Assembly (NCBI RefSeq): GCF_029953285.1
Contig: NZ_JASAOI010000030.1
Span: 40,101 to 104,100, forward strand
Length of the DNA: 64,000 nucleotides
Source: Yinghuangia seranimata
GTDB lineage: Bacteria > Actinomycetota > Actinomycetes > Streptomycetales > Streptomycetaceae
Direction of reading: 5' to 3'
Shown: positions 43,502-51,909 of the stretch, piece after piece
How the letters are laid out: each line of letters starts with the position of its first letter
Numbering within the stretch: the first letter of the stretch is position 1
The notes under the pieces: model-generated
What the model was told of the DNA's origin: nothing
Databases searched by the model: none
What the model saw: only the letters and a program-made list of their open reading frames with translations
Made by a program: the position numbers and the translations under genes

Positions 43502-44329
43502 GTGCCCAAGCTCTCCGACGTCCTCGCCACCCTGCACCGCTTGTACGACCCGACCTGGGCCGAGTCGTGGGACGCGGTCGGGCTGGTCTGCGGGGACCCG
43601 GACGCCGAGGTCCGCAAGGTCGCGTTCGCCGTCGACCCCGTGCAGTCGGTCGCCGACGAGGCCCTCGCGTGGGGCGCCGACCTGCTGGTCACCCACCACC
43701 CCTTGTTCCTGCGCGGCGTGCACTCGGTGGCCGCGACCGGCTTCAAGGGCCGCCTCGTGCACAGCCTGATCAAGGGCGACTGCGCGCTCGCCGTCGCGCA
43801 CACGAACGCCGACTCCGCCGACCCGGGCGTCTCCGACGCGCTCGCCGCCGCGCTCGGCCTCACGGTCACGGGCCCGCTCGACCCGAGCGCCGCCGACCCC
43901 GACGGCTGCCGCGGCATCGGCCGCATCGGGACGCTCGCCGAGCCCGAGACGCTCGCCGCGTTCGCCGCGCGCACCGCCAAGGCGCTGCCCGCCACCGCCG
44001 CCGGCATCCGGGTCGCCGGCGACCCGGAGCGCCTCGTCCGTACCGTCGCGGTGTGCGGCGGCGCGGGCGACAGCCTGTTCGAGGCGGCCCGGCGCGCGGG
44101 GGTCGACGCGTACGTCACCGCGGACCTGCGCCACCACCCCGCGTCCGAGGCGCTGGAGGCCGGCAGCCCCGCGCTCGTCGACGCCGCGCACTGGGCGACC
44201 GAGTGGCCGTGGCTCGACCAGGCCGCGCGAGAACTGACGTCCGCGTTGGCGGCGTCCGGGGCTACGGTGGAGACGTACGTCTCACGCCTGGCCACCGACC
44301 CGTGGTCGTTCCACGTGCCCAGCCCCTGA
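43502..44329 (+). CDS. Nif3-like dinuclear metal centre protein
   Basis: A 275-residue member of the Nif3/YbgI (DUF34) family. Metal-binding positions are visible in LLVTHHPLFLRG, AVAHTNADSADPG and LVDAAHWATEWPW. The opening LSDVLATLHRLYDPTWAESW followed by DAVGLVCGDP is typical. The biochemical role of the family is unresolved; a GTP cyclohydrolase I-like hydrolase activity has been proposed for some members. The GTG start directly precedes the domain. It is followed by the zinc-ribbon coiled-coil gene, a neighbour seen in many actinomycetes, and is probably co-transcribed with it. Confidence 0.9.
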   Translation: MPKLSDVLATLHRLYDPTWAESWDAVGLVCGDPDAEVRKVAFAVDPVQSVADEALAWGADLLVTHHPLFLRGVHSVAATGFKGRLVHSLIKGDCALAVAHTNADSADPGVSDALAAALGLTVTGPLDPSAADPDGCRGIGRIGTLAEPETLAAFAARTAKALPATAAGIRVAGDPERLVRTVAVCGGAGDSLFEAARRAGVDAYVTADLRHHPASEALEAGSPALVDAAHWATEWPWLDQAARELTSALAASGATVETYVSRLATDPWSFHVPSP

Positions 44330-44466
44330 CCGACGCGGCCCCGAGCCGTCCGGCCCCCCGGCCGCCCGGTCGGCCCCGCACCCGGCCCGCCTCCGCGGCG
44401 CCACCCCGACATGACAGGGCGTCAGCAACCGGCGCCGTCCAGCCCGTACCGCCCCGCAGCACCCGT

Positions 44467-45225
44467 GTGAAGGAGAAACCGCTGAACGCCGCGCCCGCCG
44501 ACCAGCTCCGCCTGCTCGACCTGCAGGCCCTCGACTCGCGCCTGGACCGGCTCGCCCACCGGCGCCGCACGCTGCCCGAGCACGAGGAGATCGACCGCCT
44601 CGGCAGCCGCCTCACCACGCTGCGCGACCTCGTCGTCGCCGCCGAGACCGAGGACAGCGACGCGGCGCGCGAGCAGACCAAGGCCGAGCAGGACGTCGAC
44701 CAGGTCCGCACCCGCGCCGAGCGCGACCAGCAGCGGCTCGACTCGGGGCACATCAGCAACCCGAAGGAGCTGGAGAACCTCCAGCACGAGATCGTCTCGC
44801 TCGGCAAGCGCCAGGCCGACCTCGAAGAGGTCGTGCTCGAGGTGATGGAGCGCCGCGAGGAGATCCAGGGCCGGCTCGCCGGTCTCGTCGAGGAGCGCGA
44901 CGCCGCGCAGGCCGAGCGCGACGCCGCCGCCGGGCGCCGCGACGCCGCCATCGCCGAGATCGACCAGGACAGCGCCGGCGACGCCAAGCAGCGCGACGTC
45001 GTGGCCGCCGCGATCCCCGCCGACCTGCTCAAGTTGTACGAGAAGATCCGCGAGCAGGCGCACGGCGTCGCCGCGGCCGCCCTGTACCAGCGCCGCTGCG
45101 AAGGCTGCCGTCTCGAGCTCGGCATCACCGACCTCAACGCGATCCGTGCCGCGGCCGCCGACGCGATCGTGCGCTGCGACAACTGCCGCCGCATCCTGGT
45201 GCGCACCGCCGAGTCGGGCCTTTGA
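44467..45225 (+). CDS. Coiled-coil protein with C4 zinc ribbon
   Basis: A 252-residue protein. Residues ~10-175 form a long charged coiled coil (LDSRLDRLAHRRRTLPEHEE onwards). The C-terminal part has a zinc ribbon with CEGCRLEL and CDNCRRILVR. It belongs to the family usually encoded between Nif3-like and RNase H-like genes in actinomycetes; a nucleic-acid-related role is presumed. The start is uncertain: GTG 44467 is in frame without an upstream Shine-Dalgarno, while CTG 44482 has AAGGAG 6 bases before it. The stop overlaps the next start (TTGA). Confidence 0.88.
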   Translation: MKEKPLNAAPADQLRLLDLQALDSRLDRLAHRRRTLPEHEEIDRLGSRLTTLRDLVVAAETEDSDAAREQTKAEQDVDQVRTRAERDQQRLDSGHISNPKELENLQHEIVSLGKRQADLEEVVLEVMERREEIQGRLAGLVEERDAAQAERDAAAGRRDAAIAEIDQDSAGDAKQRDVVAAAIPADLLKLYEKIREQAHGVAAAALYQRRCEGCRLELGITDLNAIRAAAADAIVRCDNCRRILVRTAESGL

Positions 45226-46385
45226 GCACCCGCCGGTTCATCGTCGAGGCCGACGGCGGCTCCCGGGGCAACCCGGGCCCGGCCGCCTTCGGCGCCTTGG
45301 TGCGTGACGCCGAGAGCGGCGAAGTGCTGTGGGAGCGCGGCGAGTCCATCGGCGTCGCGACCAACAACGTGGCCGAGTACCGCGGTGTGCTCGCGGGCCT
45401 GAGCGCGGTCCGCGACCTCGACCCCGACGCGCGGGTCGAGGTGCGCGCCGACTCCAAGCTCGTCGTCGAGCAGATGTCGGGGCGCTGGAAGATCAAGCAC
45501 GCCGACATGCAGGACCTCGCCGCCCAGGTGCGCGCGGTCTTCCCGGCGGGCCGCGTCACCTACACGTGGGTGCCGCGCGAGAAGAACAAGTACGCGGACC
45601 GGCTCGCCAACGAGGCCATGGACGCCGCGGCGCAGGGCCGCCAGTGGGAGCCGAAGCAGTCCGCCGCGGCGACCTCCGCGGCCGCCGCCGCCGAGTCGCC
45701 CGAGGACATAGCCGACGCCAAGTCCGTCCCGCCGCCCGCCGGCTGGGGCCCCGACCTGGGCACCCCCACCACGCTGGTGCTGCTGCGCCACGGCGAGACC
45801 GCGCTCACCCCGCAGAAGCGGTTCTCCGGCTCCGGCGGCGGCACCGACCCCGAACTGTCGGAGCACGGACTCTGGCAGGCCGAACGCGCCGCGGAGTTCC
45901 TCGCGTCCCGCGGCACCGTGCAGGCCGTGATCAGCTCGCCCCTGACCCGCTGCCGCCAGACCGCCGACGCGGCCGCCCGCCGCCTCGGCCTCCAGGTGCG
46001 CGTCGAAGAGGGCTTCCGGGAAACCGACTTCGGCGCGTGGGAGGGCCTGACCTTCGGCGAGGTCCGGGACCGCTGGCCGGACGAGCTCGCCGCCTGGCTC
46101 GACTCGCCCGACGCCGCCCCGCCCGGCGGCGAGAGCTTCACCGAGGTCACCCGCCGCGTCGCGGTCGCCCGCGACAAGGTCCTGGCCCGCCACCCCGCCA
46201 AGACGGTCCTGGTCGTCACCCACGTGACGCCGATCAAGACCCTGGTGCGGCTCGCGCTGGACGCCCCGGCGCAGTCGATGTTCCGGATGGAGCTGTCGGC
46301 GGCCGCCATCACGTCGATCAACTGGTGGGCGGACGGGAACGCGTCGCTGCGCGTGTTCAACGAGACCTCGCACCTGCGCCCCTGA
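45222..46385 (+). CDS. Bifunctional RNase H / acid phosphatase
   Basis: A 387-residue fusion. Residues 1-140 are an RNase HI domain with DGGSRGNPGPAAFG, the Glu in NNVAEYRGVL, Asp in RADSKLVVEQ, and KYADRLANEAMD. After an Ala-rich linker (~145-180), residues 180-385 are a histidine phosphatase with LLRHGETALTPQKRFSG, SSPLTRCRQTA and VVTHVTPI. The architecture equals mycobacterial Rv2228c, where RNase H removes RNA in hybrids and the phosphatase part has CobC-like activity. The TTG start overlaps the previous stop. Confidence 0.93.
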   Translation: MSTRRFIVEADGGSRGNPGPAAFGALVRDAESGEVLWERGESIGVATNNVAEYRGVLAGLSAVRDLDPDARVEVRADSKLVVEQMSGRWKIKHADMQDLAAQVRAVFPAGRVTYTWVPREKNKYADRLANEAMDAAAQGRQWEPKQSAAATSAAAAAESPEDIADAKSVPPPAGWGPDLGTPTTLVLLRHGETALTPQKRFSGSGGGTDPELSEHGLWQAERAAEFLASRGTVQAVISSPLTRCRQTADAAARRLGLQVRVEEGFRETDFGAWEGLTFGEVRDRWPDELAAWLDSPDAAPPGGESFTEVTRRVAVARDKVLARHPAKTVLVVTHVTPIKTLVRLALDAPAQSMFRMELSAAAITSINWWADGNASLRVFNETSHLRP

Positions 46386-46400
46386 CACACACGCGGGCGG

Positions 46401-46428
46401 GGGAGCGGGGCCAGGCGGTCCCGCTCCC
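46401..46428. terminator. Terminator between convergent genes
   Basis: GGGAGCGGG and CCCGCTCCC form a perfect 9-base stem with a 10-base loop between the phosphatase and yaaA stop codons. Confidence 0.65.
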
Positions 46429-46436
46429 TCCGCCGG

Positions 46437-47237
46437 TCAGATCTCGCTGACCACCACGTCCAGCCCCCACGGCGCGTTGCGCTTCGCCGGCGCGTTCGTC
46501 TCCACCGTCCAGCCCGCCTCGCGCAGCACCTCCGCGAGCTCCTGCGGCGTGGCCGGCTCCGCGCCCGACTCCAGCAGGCCGCGGGTCAGCCGGCCCTTGG
46601 TCGCCTTGTTGAAGTGGCTGACCACGGAACGCTTCACGACCCCGTCGACCTCGCGCTCGTGCAGGACCCGGACCGTCGCCGTGCGCGCCGCGACCGCGCC
46701 GACCGGGCGCCACGCGGCGCCGTAGGCCGACGAGCGCAGGTCCAGCACCAGCCCGTCGCCCGCGAGTTCCGGCAGTTCGGCGTCCAGCGCCTCGCGCCAC
46801 AGGGCGGGGAGCGCGCCGAGGCCCGGCAGGCGCACGCCCATCGACAGGCGGTACGGCGGGATCCGGTCCGTCGGCCGCAGCGCGCCCCACAGCCCCGAGA
46901 ACACCAGCAGGCTCCGGTCGGCCCGCTCGCCCGCGGCCTTGTCGAGGGTGTGCAGCCCGAGCGAGTCGTAGAGCACCCCCGTGTACAGCTCGGCGACCGG
47001 CAGTGTGGGGGACTCGCGCAGCTCCAGGTTCCGCAGCACCTCGCCGCGCAGCTTCGGGCCGAGGCCGAGGACTTCGAGGGCCTTGACCTCGTCGCCCTCG
47101 CACAGGGTGACGAGCGAGTCGATGACCCGCTCGCGTACGGCGTTGAGCCCGGGAAGCGACAGCCCCGGCAGGTCGAGGACGGGCCCGGAATCTCCGGATG
47201 AGGCCTTGCCCTCCGAGGGCGGAAGCAGGACGAGCAC
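46437..47237 (-). CDS. yaaA: YaaA-family peroxide-response protein
   Basis: A 266-residue YaaA/DUF328 protein. Diagnostic segments are LVLLPPSEGKAS at the N-terminus, AELYTGVLYDSLGLHTLD, LLVFSGLWGALRPTDRIPPY with RLSMGVRLPG, DLRSSAYGAAW, and SHFNKATKGRLTRGLL. In E. coli YaaA lowers free iron during peroxide stress and binds DNA; the same role is presumed. It is divergent from the RNB exonuclease gene. Confidence 0.93.
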   Translation of the reverse strand: MLVLLPPSEGKASSGDSGPVLDLPGLSLPGLNAVRERVIDSLVTLCEGDEVKALEVLGLGPKLRGEVLRNLELRESPTLPVAELYTGVLYDSLGLHTLDKAAGERADRSLLVFSGLWGALRPTDRIPPYRLSMGVRLPGLGALPALWREALDAELPELAGDGLVLDLRSSAYGAAWRPVGAVAARTATVRVLHEREVDGVVKRSVVSHFNKATKGRLTRGLLESGAEPATPQELAEVLREAGWTVETNAPAKRNAPWGLDVVVSEI

Positions 47238-47387
47238 GGACGGAACTCCCGGGAAGGCGCGGTGACAAGGGCACGCGACCGCCAGGGGGCGAGGGTGGCG
47301 ACCGCGCGCCTAGCCTATGACGCGCCCGGCCGTCCAAAGACCGGCAAAAGCCGTCATTCGCCGGTCAATCACCCTAAGCTCGGCGGC

Positions 47388-48818
47388 GTGCCCCGACGCC
47401 ACATGCACCTGCGGGTCGCCGACGGCGCCCGGCTCCGCGCCGGATTCGCCGCGCTGCGCGCCGATCTGCGCCTGCCCGACGGGTTTCCGCGCGAGGTCCT
47501 CGCCGAAGCCGCCGGCGCCGCCGCGGCCGGGCCGCGGTTCACCGGGCACGACGCGACCGACCTGCCGTTCGTCACCATCGACCCGGCCGACTCGACGGAC
47601 CTGGACCAGGCGATGCACCTGGCACGCCACGGCTCCGGCTACCGCGTGCACTACGCGATCGCGGACGTCGCCGCCTGGGTGGCCCCGGACGGGGCGATCG
47701 ACGCCGAGGCCATGCGCCGCGTCGAGACCCTCTATCTCCCCGACGGCCGGATCCCGCTGCACCCGGCCGAGCTGTCCGAGGCCGCCGCGAGCCTGCTGCC
47801 GGGGCAGGACCGGCCCGCGCTGCTGTGGACCCTCGACCTGGACGCCCACGGCGAGCTGGTCGGCACCGACGTGCGGCGCGCGGTCGTCCGCAGCCGCCGC
47901 CGCTTCGACTACACCGAGGTCCAGCGCGCGCTCGACGCCGGCACCGCCGAGGAACCCCTCGCGCTGCTGCGCGAGATCGGCCTGCTGCGCGAGGAGATCG
48001 AGCGCGACCGGGGCGGCGTCAGCCTGCCGATCCCGGAACAGGAGATCGTCCAGACCGGCGACACCTGGGCGCTGGCCTTCCGCGCGCCCATCGCCGCCGA
48101 AGGCTGGAACGCACAGATCTCCCTGCTCACCGGCATGGCCGCGGCCGACCTGATGACATACGCGGGCGTCGGCGTCCTGCGCACCCTGCCGGACGCGCCC
48201 ACGACCGCCCTCGCGCAGATGCGCCGCGTCGCCAAGGCGCTGGACGTCGACTGGCCGGACGGCGCCACCTACGGCGAGGTCATCCACGCGCTCGACCCGG
48301 CGCTCCCGCACCACGCCGCGTTCCTGCAGGAGGCCACGGGCCTGCTGCGCGGCGCCGGCTATACGGCGTTCGACGGAGGCGTTCCCGAACTCGCCACCCA
48401 CGCGGCCGTCGCCGACGAGTACGCGCACGTCACCGCCCCGCTGCGGCGGCTGGTCGACCGCTTCGCCGGCGAGGTCTGCGTGAGCGTGGTCGCGGGCGAC
48501 GACGTCCCCGCGTGGGTGCTCGGCCGGCTGCCCGAGCTGCCCAAGGCGATGGAGTCCGGCGACCGCAAGGCGCACGAGGTCGAACGCGAGGCGGTCGACC
48601 TGGTCGAGGCCGCGGTGCTCGAGCCGCACGTCGGCGAGGAGTTCGACGCCGTCGTGGTGGACCTGAACGACCGCGGCGACGCCGGCACCGTCCAGCTGCG
48701 CACCCCGGCGGTACGCGCCAAGTTCACCGGCACCGGCCTCAAACTGGGCTCCGCGGTGCGGGTCCGCCTCACCGAGGCCGACCTCGCCGAGCGCCGCGTG
48801 CGGTTCGCGCCGGCCTGA
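47388..48818 (+). CDS. RNB-domain exoribonuclease (RNase II family)
   Basis: A 476-residue protein centred on an RNB catalytic domain. The magnesium-binding aspartates lie in TIDPADSTDLDQAMHLAR, followed by YRVHYAIADVAAWVAPDGAI, LYLPDGRIPLHPAELSEAA and, late, YAHVTAPLRRLVDRF. It degrades RNA 3' to 5'. It is shorter than classical RNase II/R because the cold-shock domains are absent and the S1-like end is abbreviated, as in the actinobacterial form. The GTG start lies just before the conserved RHMHLRV segment. rnpB follows 18 bases downstream. Confidence 0.92.
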   Translation: MPRRHMHLRVADGARLRAGFAALRADLRLPDGFPREVLAEAAGAAAAGPRFTGHDATDLPFVTIDPADSTDLDQAMHLARHGSGYRVHYAIADVAAWVAPDGAIDAEAMRRVETLYLPDGRIPLHPAELSEAAASLLPGQDRPALLWTLDLDAHGELVGTDVRRAVVRSRRRFDYTEVQRALDAGTAEEPLALLREIGLLREEIERDRGGVSLPIPEQEIVQTGDTWALAFRAPIAAEGWNAQISLLTGMAAADLMTYAGVGVLRTLPDAPTTALAQMRRVAKALDVDWPDGATYGEVIHALDPALPHHAAFLQEATGLLRGAGYTAFDGGVPELATHAAVADEYAHVTAPLRRLVDRFAGEVCVSVVAGDDVPAWVLGRLPELPKAMESGDRKAHEVEREAVDLVEAAVLEPHVGEEFDAVVVDLNDRGDAGTVQLRTPAVRAKFTGTGLKLGSAVRVRLTEADLAERRVRFAPA

Positions 48819-48836
48819 CCGATACGCTTGACCCAC

Positions 48837-49246
48837 GGCGGAAGAGCCGGCCGGGCGGCCGCGTCGGGTCCCTTCGGGGGCTCGCCGAGGAACGTCCGGG
48901 CTCCACAGGGCATGGTGGTGGGTAACACCCACCTGGGGCGACCCACGGGACAGTGCCACAGAAAGCAGACCGCCAGGCGTCCTCGGACACCTGGTAAGGG
49001 TGAAACGGTGGTGTAAGAGACCACCAGCGCCCGAGGTGACTCGGGCGGCTCGGTAAACCCCACCTGGAGCAAGGTCAAAAGGGCGCCTTCGGGCGCCTGC
49101 GCAGGCGTTCGAGGGCGGCCCGCCCGAGCCTGCGGGTAGACCGCTAGAGGCCGGCGGCAACGTCGGCCGTAGATGGATGGCCGCCTCCGTGCGGGCCGCA
49201 AGGCCCCCGCGAGACAGAACCCGGCGTACAGGCCGACTCTTCCGCC
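48837..49246 (+). ncRNA. rnpB: RNase P RNA (bacterial class A)
   Basis: The ends pair as helix P1: GGCGGAAGAGCCGGCC at 48837 with GGCCGACTCTTCCGCC ending at 49246. The P4 strands are GAGGAACGTCCGGGCTCC (about 48888) and ACAGAACCCGGCGTACAGGC (about 49215). The J-region GGTAAACCCCACC and the repeated GGTAAGGGTGAAACGGTG also match actinobacterial rnpB. Length is ~410 nt. The RNA is the catalytic part of RNase P, which matures tRNA 5' ends. Confidence 0.96.
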
Positions 49247-49248
49247 GC

Positions 49249-49276
49249 CGCCCGGCCCCTGTTGGGGGACCGGGCG
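49249..49276 (+). terminator. Terminator after rnpB
   Basis: The hairpin CGCCCGGCCCC / GGGGGACCGGGCG with a short TGTT loop immediately follows the RNase P RNA and precedes the convergent ArsR gene stop. Confidence 0.6.
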
Positions 49277-49277
49277 T

Positions 49278-49571
49278 TCACGCGTCCGGGCCCAGGACTG
49301 CGGCGAGCAGGCCTGGGAACGCCGTGTCCAGGGCGGTGCGGCGCAGGGTCATGTAGCGGGCCTTGCCGTCGGCGCGGGTGTCGGTGAGGCCGGCCTCGCG
49401 CAGGATGCGCCAGTGGTTGGACAGGGTCGAGCGGGGGACGTCGAGGCCGTCGGGGCTGCACGCGCTCTCCCGGCCGCCGGCCATGCCGCGGACCAGGGCG
49501 AGGCGGACGGGGTCGCCCAAGGCGTGCAGGACGGCCGCCATGTCCAGGTCCCTGTCGTCGTGCCGTGCCAC
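49278..49571 (-). CDS. ArsR-family transcriptional regulator
   Basis: A 97-residue single-domain winged-helix repressor. The dimer/HTH core reads LHALGDPVRLALVRGMA, the recognition helix lies in LDVPRSTLSNHWRILREAGL, and the wing is TRADGKARYMTLRR. One cysteine lies in ESACSPDG; no obvious metal-ligand cluster. The GTG start has AGGAGG upstream. It diverges from the VOC gene with ~87 bases between starts and a dyad in the gap, so it likely represses itself and that gene. Confidence 0.9.
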   Translation of the reverse strand: MARHDDRDLDMAAVLHALGDPVRLALVRGMAGGRESACSPDGLDVPRSTLSNHWRILREAGLTDTRADGKARYMTLRRTALDTAFPGLLAAVLGPDA

Positions 49572-49626
49572 CGGTCCTCCTCGCGTATCCGTGCCCAGGG
49601 GACGTAGTATGCCGCTCGCTTCGTTG

Positions 49627-49643
49627 TTTCGGGAATATCGAAA
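49627..49643. promoter_or_regulatory. Candidate ArsR operator
   Basis: TTTCG and CGAAA flank GGAATAT in an AT-rich spot midway between the divergent ArsR and VOC genes. Its position and symmetry fit a repressor site. Confidence 0.5.
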
Positions 49644-49658
49644 TGATCAGGAGGGGCC

Positions 49659-50030
49659 ATGTCCGTGCTCGCCACTCTCGCCCGCGTCTATGTCGACGAC
49701 CTCGACACCGCGCTGCCGACCTTCCTCCAACTCACCGGCGAGGAGCCGAGGCTGCGGTTCGCCTACCGCGACCTCGAGCTCGCGAGCGTCGGCGGTTACC
49801 TGCTCCTCGCCGGCACCGACGAGGCGCTCGCGCCGTACCGCGGCACGCACGCCACGACGCTGGTCGACGACCTCGACGCCGTGCTCCGGCTCGCCCGGGA
49901 CCAGGACGCGGACATCCTCGACGGCCCCAACGACGTCCCCACCGGCCGCAACCTCACCGTGCGGCACCCGGGCGGCGCCACCATCGAGTACGTCGAGTTC
50001 GACGCCGCCGCCCGGGCCACGCTGGGCTGA
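49659..50030 (+). CDS. VOC-family protein
   Basis: A 123-residue protein with one glyoxalase/bleomycin-resistance-type fold: LATLARVYVDDLDTALPTFL at the start, a central FAYRDLELASVGGYLLLAG, and an ending TVRHPGGATIEYVEFD with a possible ligand glutamate. AGGAGGGG precedes the ATG. It is paired divergently with the ArsR gene, a common arrangement in which the VOC protein is the regulated product. The substrate is unknown. Confidence 0.85.
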   Translation: MSVLATLARVYVDDLDTALPTFLQLTGEEPRLRFAYRDLELASVGGYLLLAGTDEALAPYRGTHATTLVDDLDAVLRLARDQDADILDGPNDVPTGRNLTVRHPGGATIEYVEFDAAARATLG

Positions 50031-50041
50031 GGCGCGGGGGC

Positions 50042-50713
50042 TCAGGCCGCCCGCCAGCGGAAGCGGTCGTCCCCGGGCGCCGTGCTGCAGACCATCAGGG
50101 TGCCCGTGCTCGTGCGGCCGAACATGTTGTGCTGCGAACAGAACGCGCCCGGGTGCACCCCCGCGATCGAGCCCGGCTCGGGCGCCTGCGTCGTCGCCGG
50201 CGCGGGGGCCGGTGCCCGCGTGGTCGCCGGCGGCCGCGGAGCCTCCGTGCGCGGTGCGGCCGGGGGATTCGCCGGGGGAACGGCCGGGGCGGTCGCCGGC
50301 TGTGCGGGTGCCGGGGTGGTGGTGGCGGGCGCGCTCGTCTCCGGCGGCGCGGACGTCACGGGGGCCGTCGTCGCGGGCGCGGCCGACGCCGTGGCCGCGG
50401 TCGGGGTCGCGGACGGCGTCGGCGACGCGCTCGGGCTCGCACTCGCGGACGCCGTCGCGGGGGAGACGGCCTCGCCGCCCTTGCCGTCCGACCCGTTCGC
50501 GCTGCCCACCGCGGCGGCGAGGAACAGCAGGCCGCACACCGCCGAGACCGCGATCCGCACCGGGCGGGCCCAGTTCGTGAACCTCCACATCAGGAAGATC
50601 CCGATCGGCGCCACGAATATCAGCAGCGCCACGATCCAGCCGGTGCGCTGGTACCAGGGCAGGGCGCGAGGAGGCGGGCCGAACGCGGGCGGCCCCCCGT
50701 ATCCGTAGGACAT
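50042..50713 (-). CDS. Membrane-anchored Ala/Pro/Thr-rich protein with small C-terminal domain
   Basis: A 223-residue protein. After MSYGYGGPPAFGPPPRALPW come two hydrophobic segments (WIVALLIFVAPIGIFLMW and VRIAVSAVCGLLFLAAAV). Then comes a ~90-residue low-complexity linker of Ala, Pro, Thr and Ser, and a compact C-terminal piece GAFCSQHNMFGRTSTGTLMV followed by CSTAPGDDRFRWR. The two cysteines could form a disulfide. The end piece is found on many actinomycete surface proteins of unknown role. Start at 50713. Confidence 0.75.
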   Translation of the reverse strand: MSYGYGGPPAFGPPPRALPWYQRTGWIVALLIFVAPIGIFLMWRFTNWARPVRIAVSAVCGLLFLAAAVGSANGSDGKGGEAVSPATASASASPSASPTPSATPTAATASAAPATTAPVTSAPPETSAPATTTPAPAQPATAPAVPPANPPAAPRTEAPRPPATTRAPAPAPATTQAPEPGSIAGVHPGAFCSQHNMFGRTSTGTLMVCSTAPGDDRFRWRAA

Positions 50714-50925
50714 GGCGGCCAGGCTGACAGCTGCACCCGAACGGTTGTTGCGTTTCGCGGAAACCCGCGTCGCGGAATGCCGGAATCCGTCTGTTTCGCG
50801 GGAAAGGTGCCCCGGGGAAGGCCGTTGGCGGCGGCTGCGCACGCGCCGCACTCCACGGATGGTCCTCCGTTCGCCCCCAGGGCCGTTACGGTGAGTGCAG
50901 GACCCCTCACGGCTCTGGAGTGCCT

Positions 50926-51126
50926 GTGGACGATGACAGCGGATGGCGGAACGCGTGGCCGTTCCGGTGCCAGGACGACGTGCCGCACGCCTGGAAGTAC
51001 AACGGGGCGTACGTGCCGGGAAAGCCCTGGTCGAAGTACTGCCTGGTGTGCTTCATGGTGAAGGCCGGCAACACCACGGACAACGATCCGATCGCCCAGC
51101 CGGCGGCCTCTGGATCGAACGGGTGA
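50926..51126 (+). CDS. Small protein, possibly zinc-binding, unknown
   Basis: A 66-residue protein rich in Trp, Tyr and Cys: SGWRNAWPFRCQDDVPHAWK, then YNGAYVPGKPWSKYCLVCFM. The CxxC with the earlier Cys and His suggests a zinc site. The GTG at 50926 is preferred because GGAG ends 6 bases upstream; GTG 50920 overlaps that site. It stands just before the chaplin gene on the same strand. Confidence 0.55.
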   Translation: MDDDSGWRNAWPFRCQDDVPHAWKYNGAYVPGKPWSKYCLVCFMVKAGNTTDNDPIAQPAASGSNG

Positions 51127-51213
51127 ATCTGGACAAGTCGCTCGTTTCCCTCTGCGGGTGGGCTCGTTGAGCAGGTTGCCGAACCCGATCGGCAGCTTTT
51201 CGTGGAGGAATTT

Positions 51214-51456
51214 GTGAACAACATCAAGAAGGCCGCCGTCCTCGCGGCCGTCGCCGGTGCCGCCGTGGGCGCCGGCGCGGGCGCCGCGCACGCGAGCAGC
51301 GAGGCCAACGGTGCCGCTGTCGACTCCCCCGGCGTCGTCGCGGGCAACGCGGTCCAGGTCCCGGTCCACGTCCCCGTGAACGTGTGCGGCAACAGCGCGA
51401 ACCTCATCGGTGCGCTGAACCCGGCCTTCGGCAACACCTGCGTCAACGGCGGCTGA
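51214..51456 (+). CDS. Short chaplin
   Basis: An 80-residue secreted hydrophobin-like protein. The signal peptide is VNNIKKAAVLAAVAGAAVGA up to AHAS. The mature part is one chaplin domain: GVVAGNAVQVPVHVPVNVCG, then NSANLIGALNPAFGNTCVNG, with the conserved Cys pair. Short chaplins (ChpD-H of Streptomyces) assemble into amyloid-like fibres that lower surface tension so aerial hyphae can grow. The GTG start has GGAGGAA 5 bases upstream. No sortase-anchored long chaplin is adjacent. Confidence 0.93.
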   Translation: MNNIKKAAVLAAVAGAAVGAGAGAAHASSEANGAAVDSPGVVAGNAVQVPVHVPVNVCGNSANLIGALNPAFGNTCVNGG

Positions 51457-51909
51457 ACCTGCCGCACGCGGTCGCCCTCCTTGGCCGCTGTCGGCTGCGA
51501 CGAGCGCCCCGTCCCCGGTTCCCGGTGGGCGGGGCTGCTCGCATGAGGACCGCTGTCGCGGCGGCCGGTGCCCCCGGCCCGGCCCTGCCTCCCCCCGGGG
51601 CCGGGCCGTACACCGAACGCCGCACCCCTGTACGCCCCGTCGCCTGTCGCCCCGCCCCGACACCGGCGCCGCAGCCCGCCCGCCCGCCACTCGGGCCCGC
51701 GTGCCCCGCGTACAGATTCCGCCCCCGTCCGACCGGAACCGATGACCGGAAGTACCACACCGATCGCATTCCGGTCACCTCCTGACCCACCCCGGTCGTC
51801 GCGTCCGACAAACCGCGATGATGGGGATTGCCTTCGTCGTTCTTCCGCGTTGTGCACGGTGACGCCGCGCGTCGGGAGATCATGGGAAGCACGCGGAAGA
51901 AGGGGTGCC
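51457..51909. other. Intergenic region, no gene recognised
   Basis: About 450 bases. Apparent open frames are Pro/Arg-rich shadows. No clear terminator or RNA was recognised. The AT-richer part near 51820-51870 (TGATGGGGATTGCCTTCG) may contain the prim-pol promoter. Confidence 0.35.
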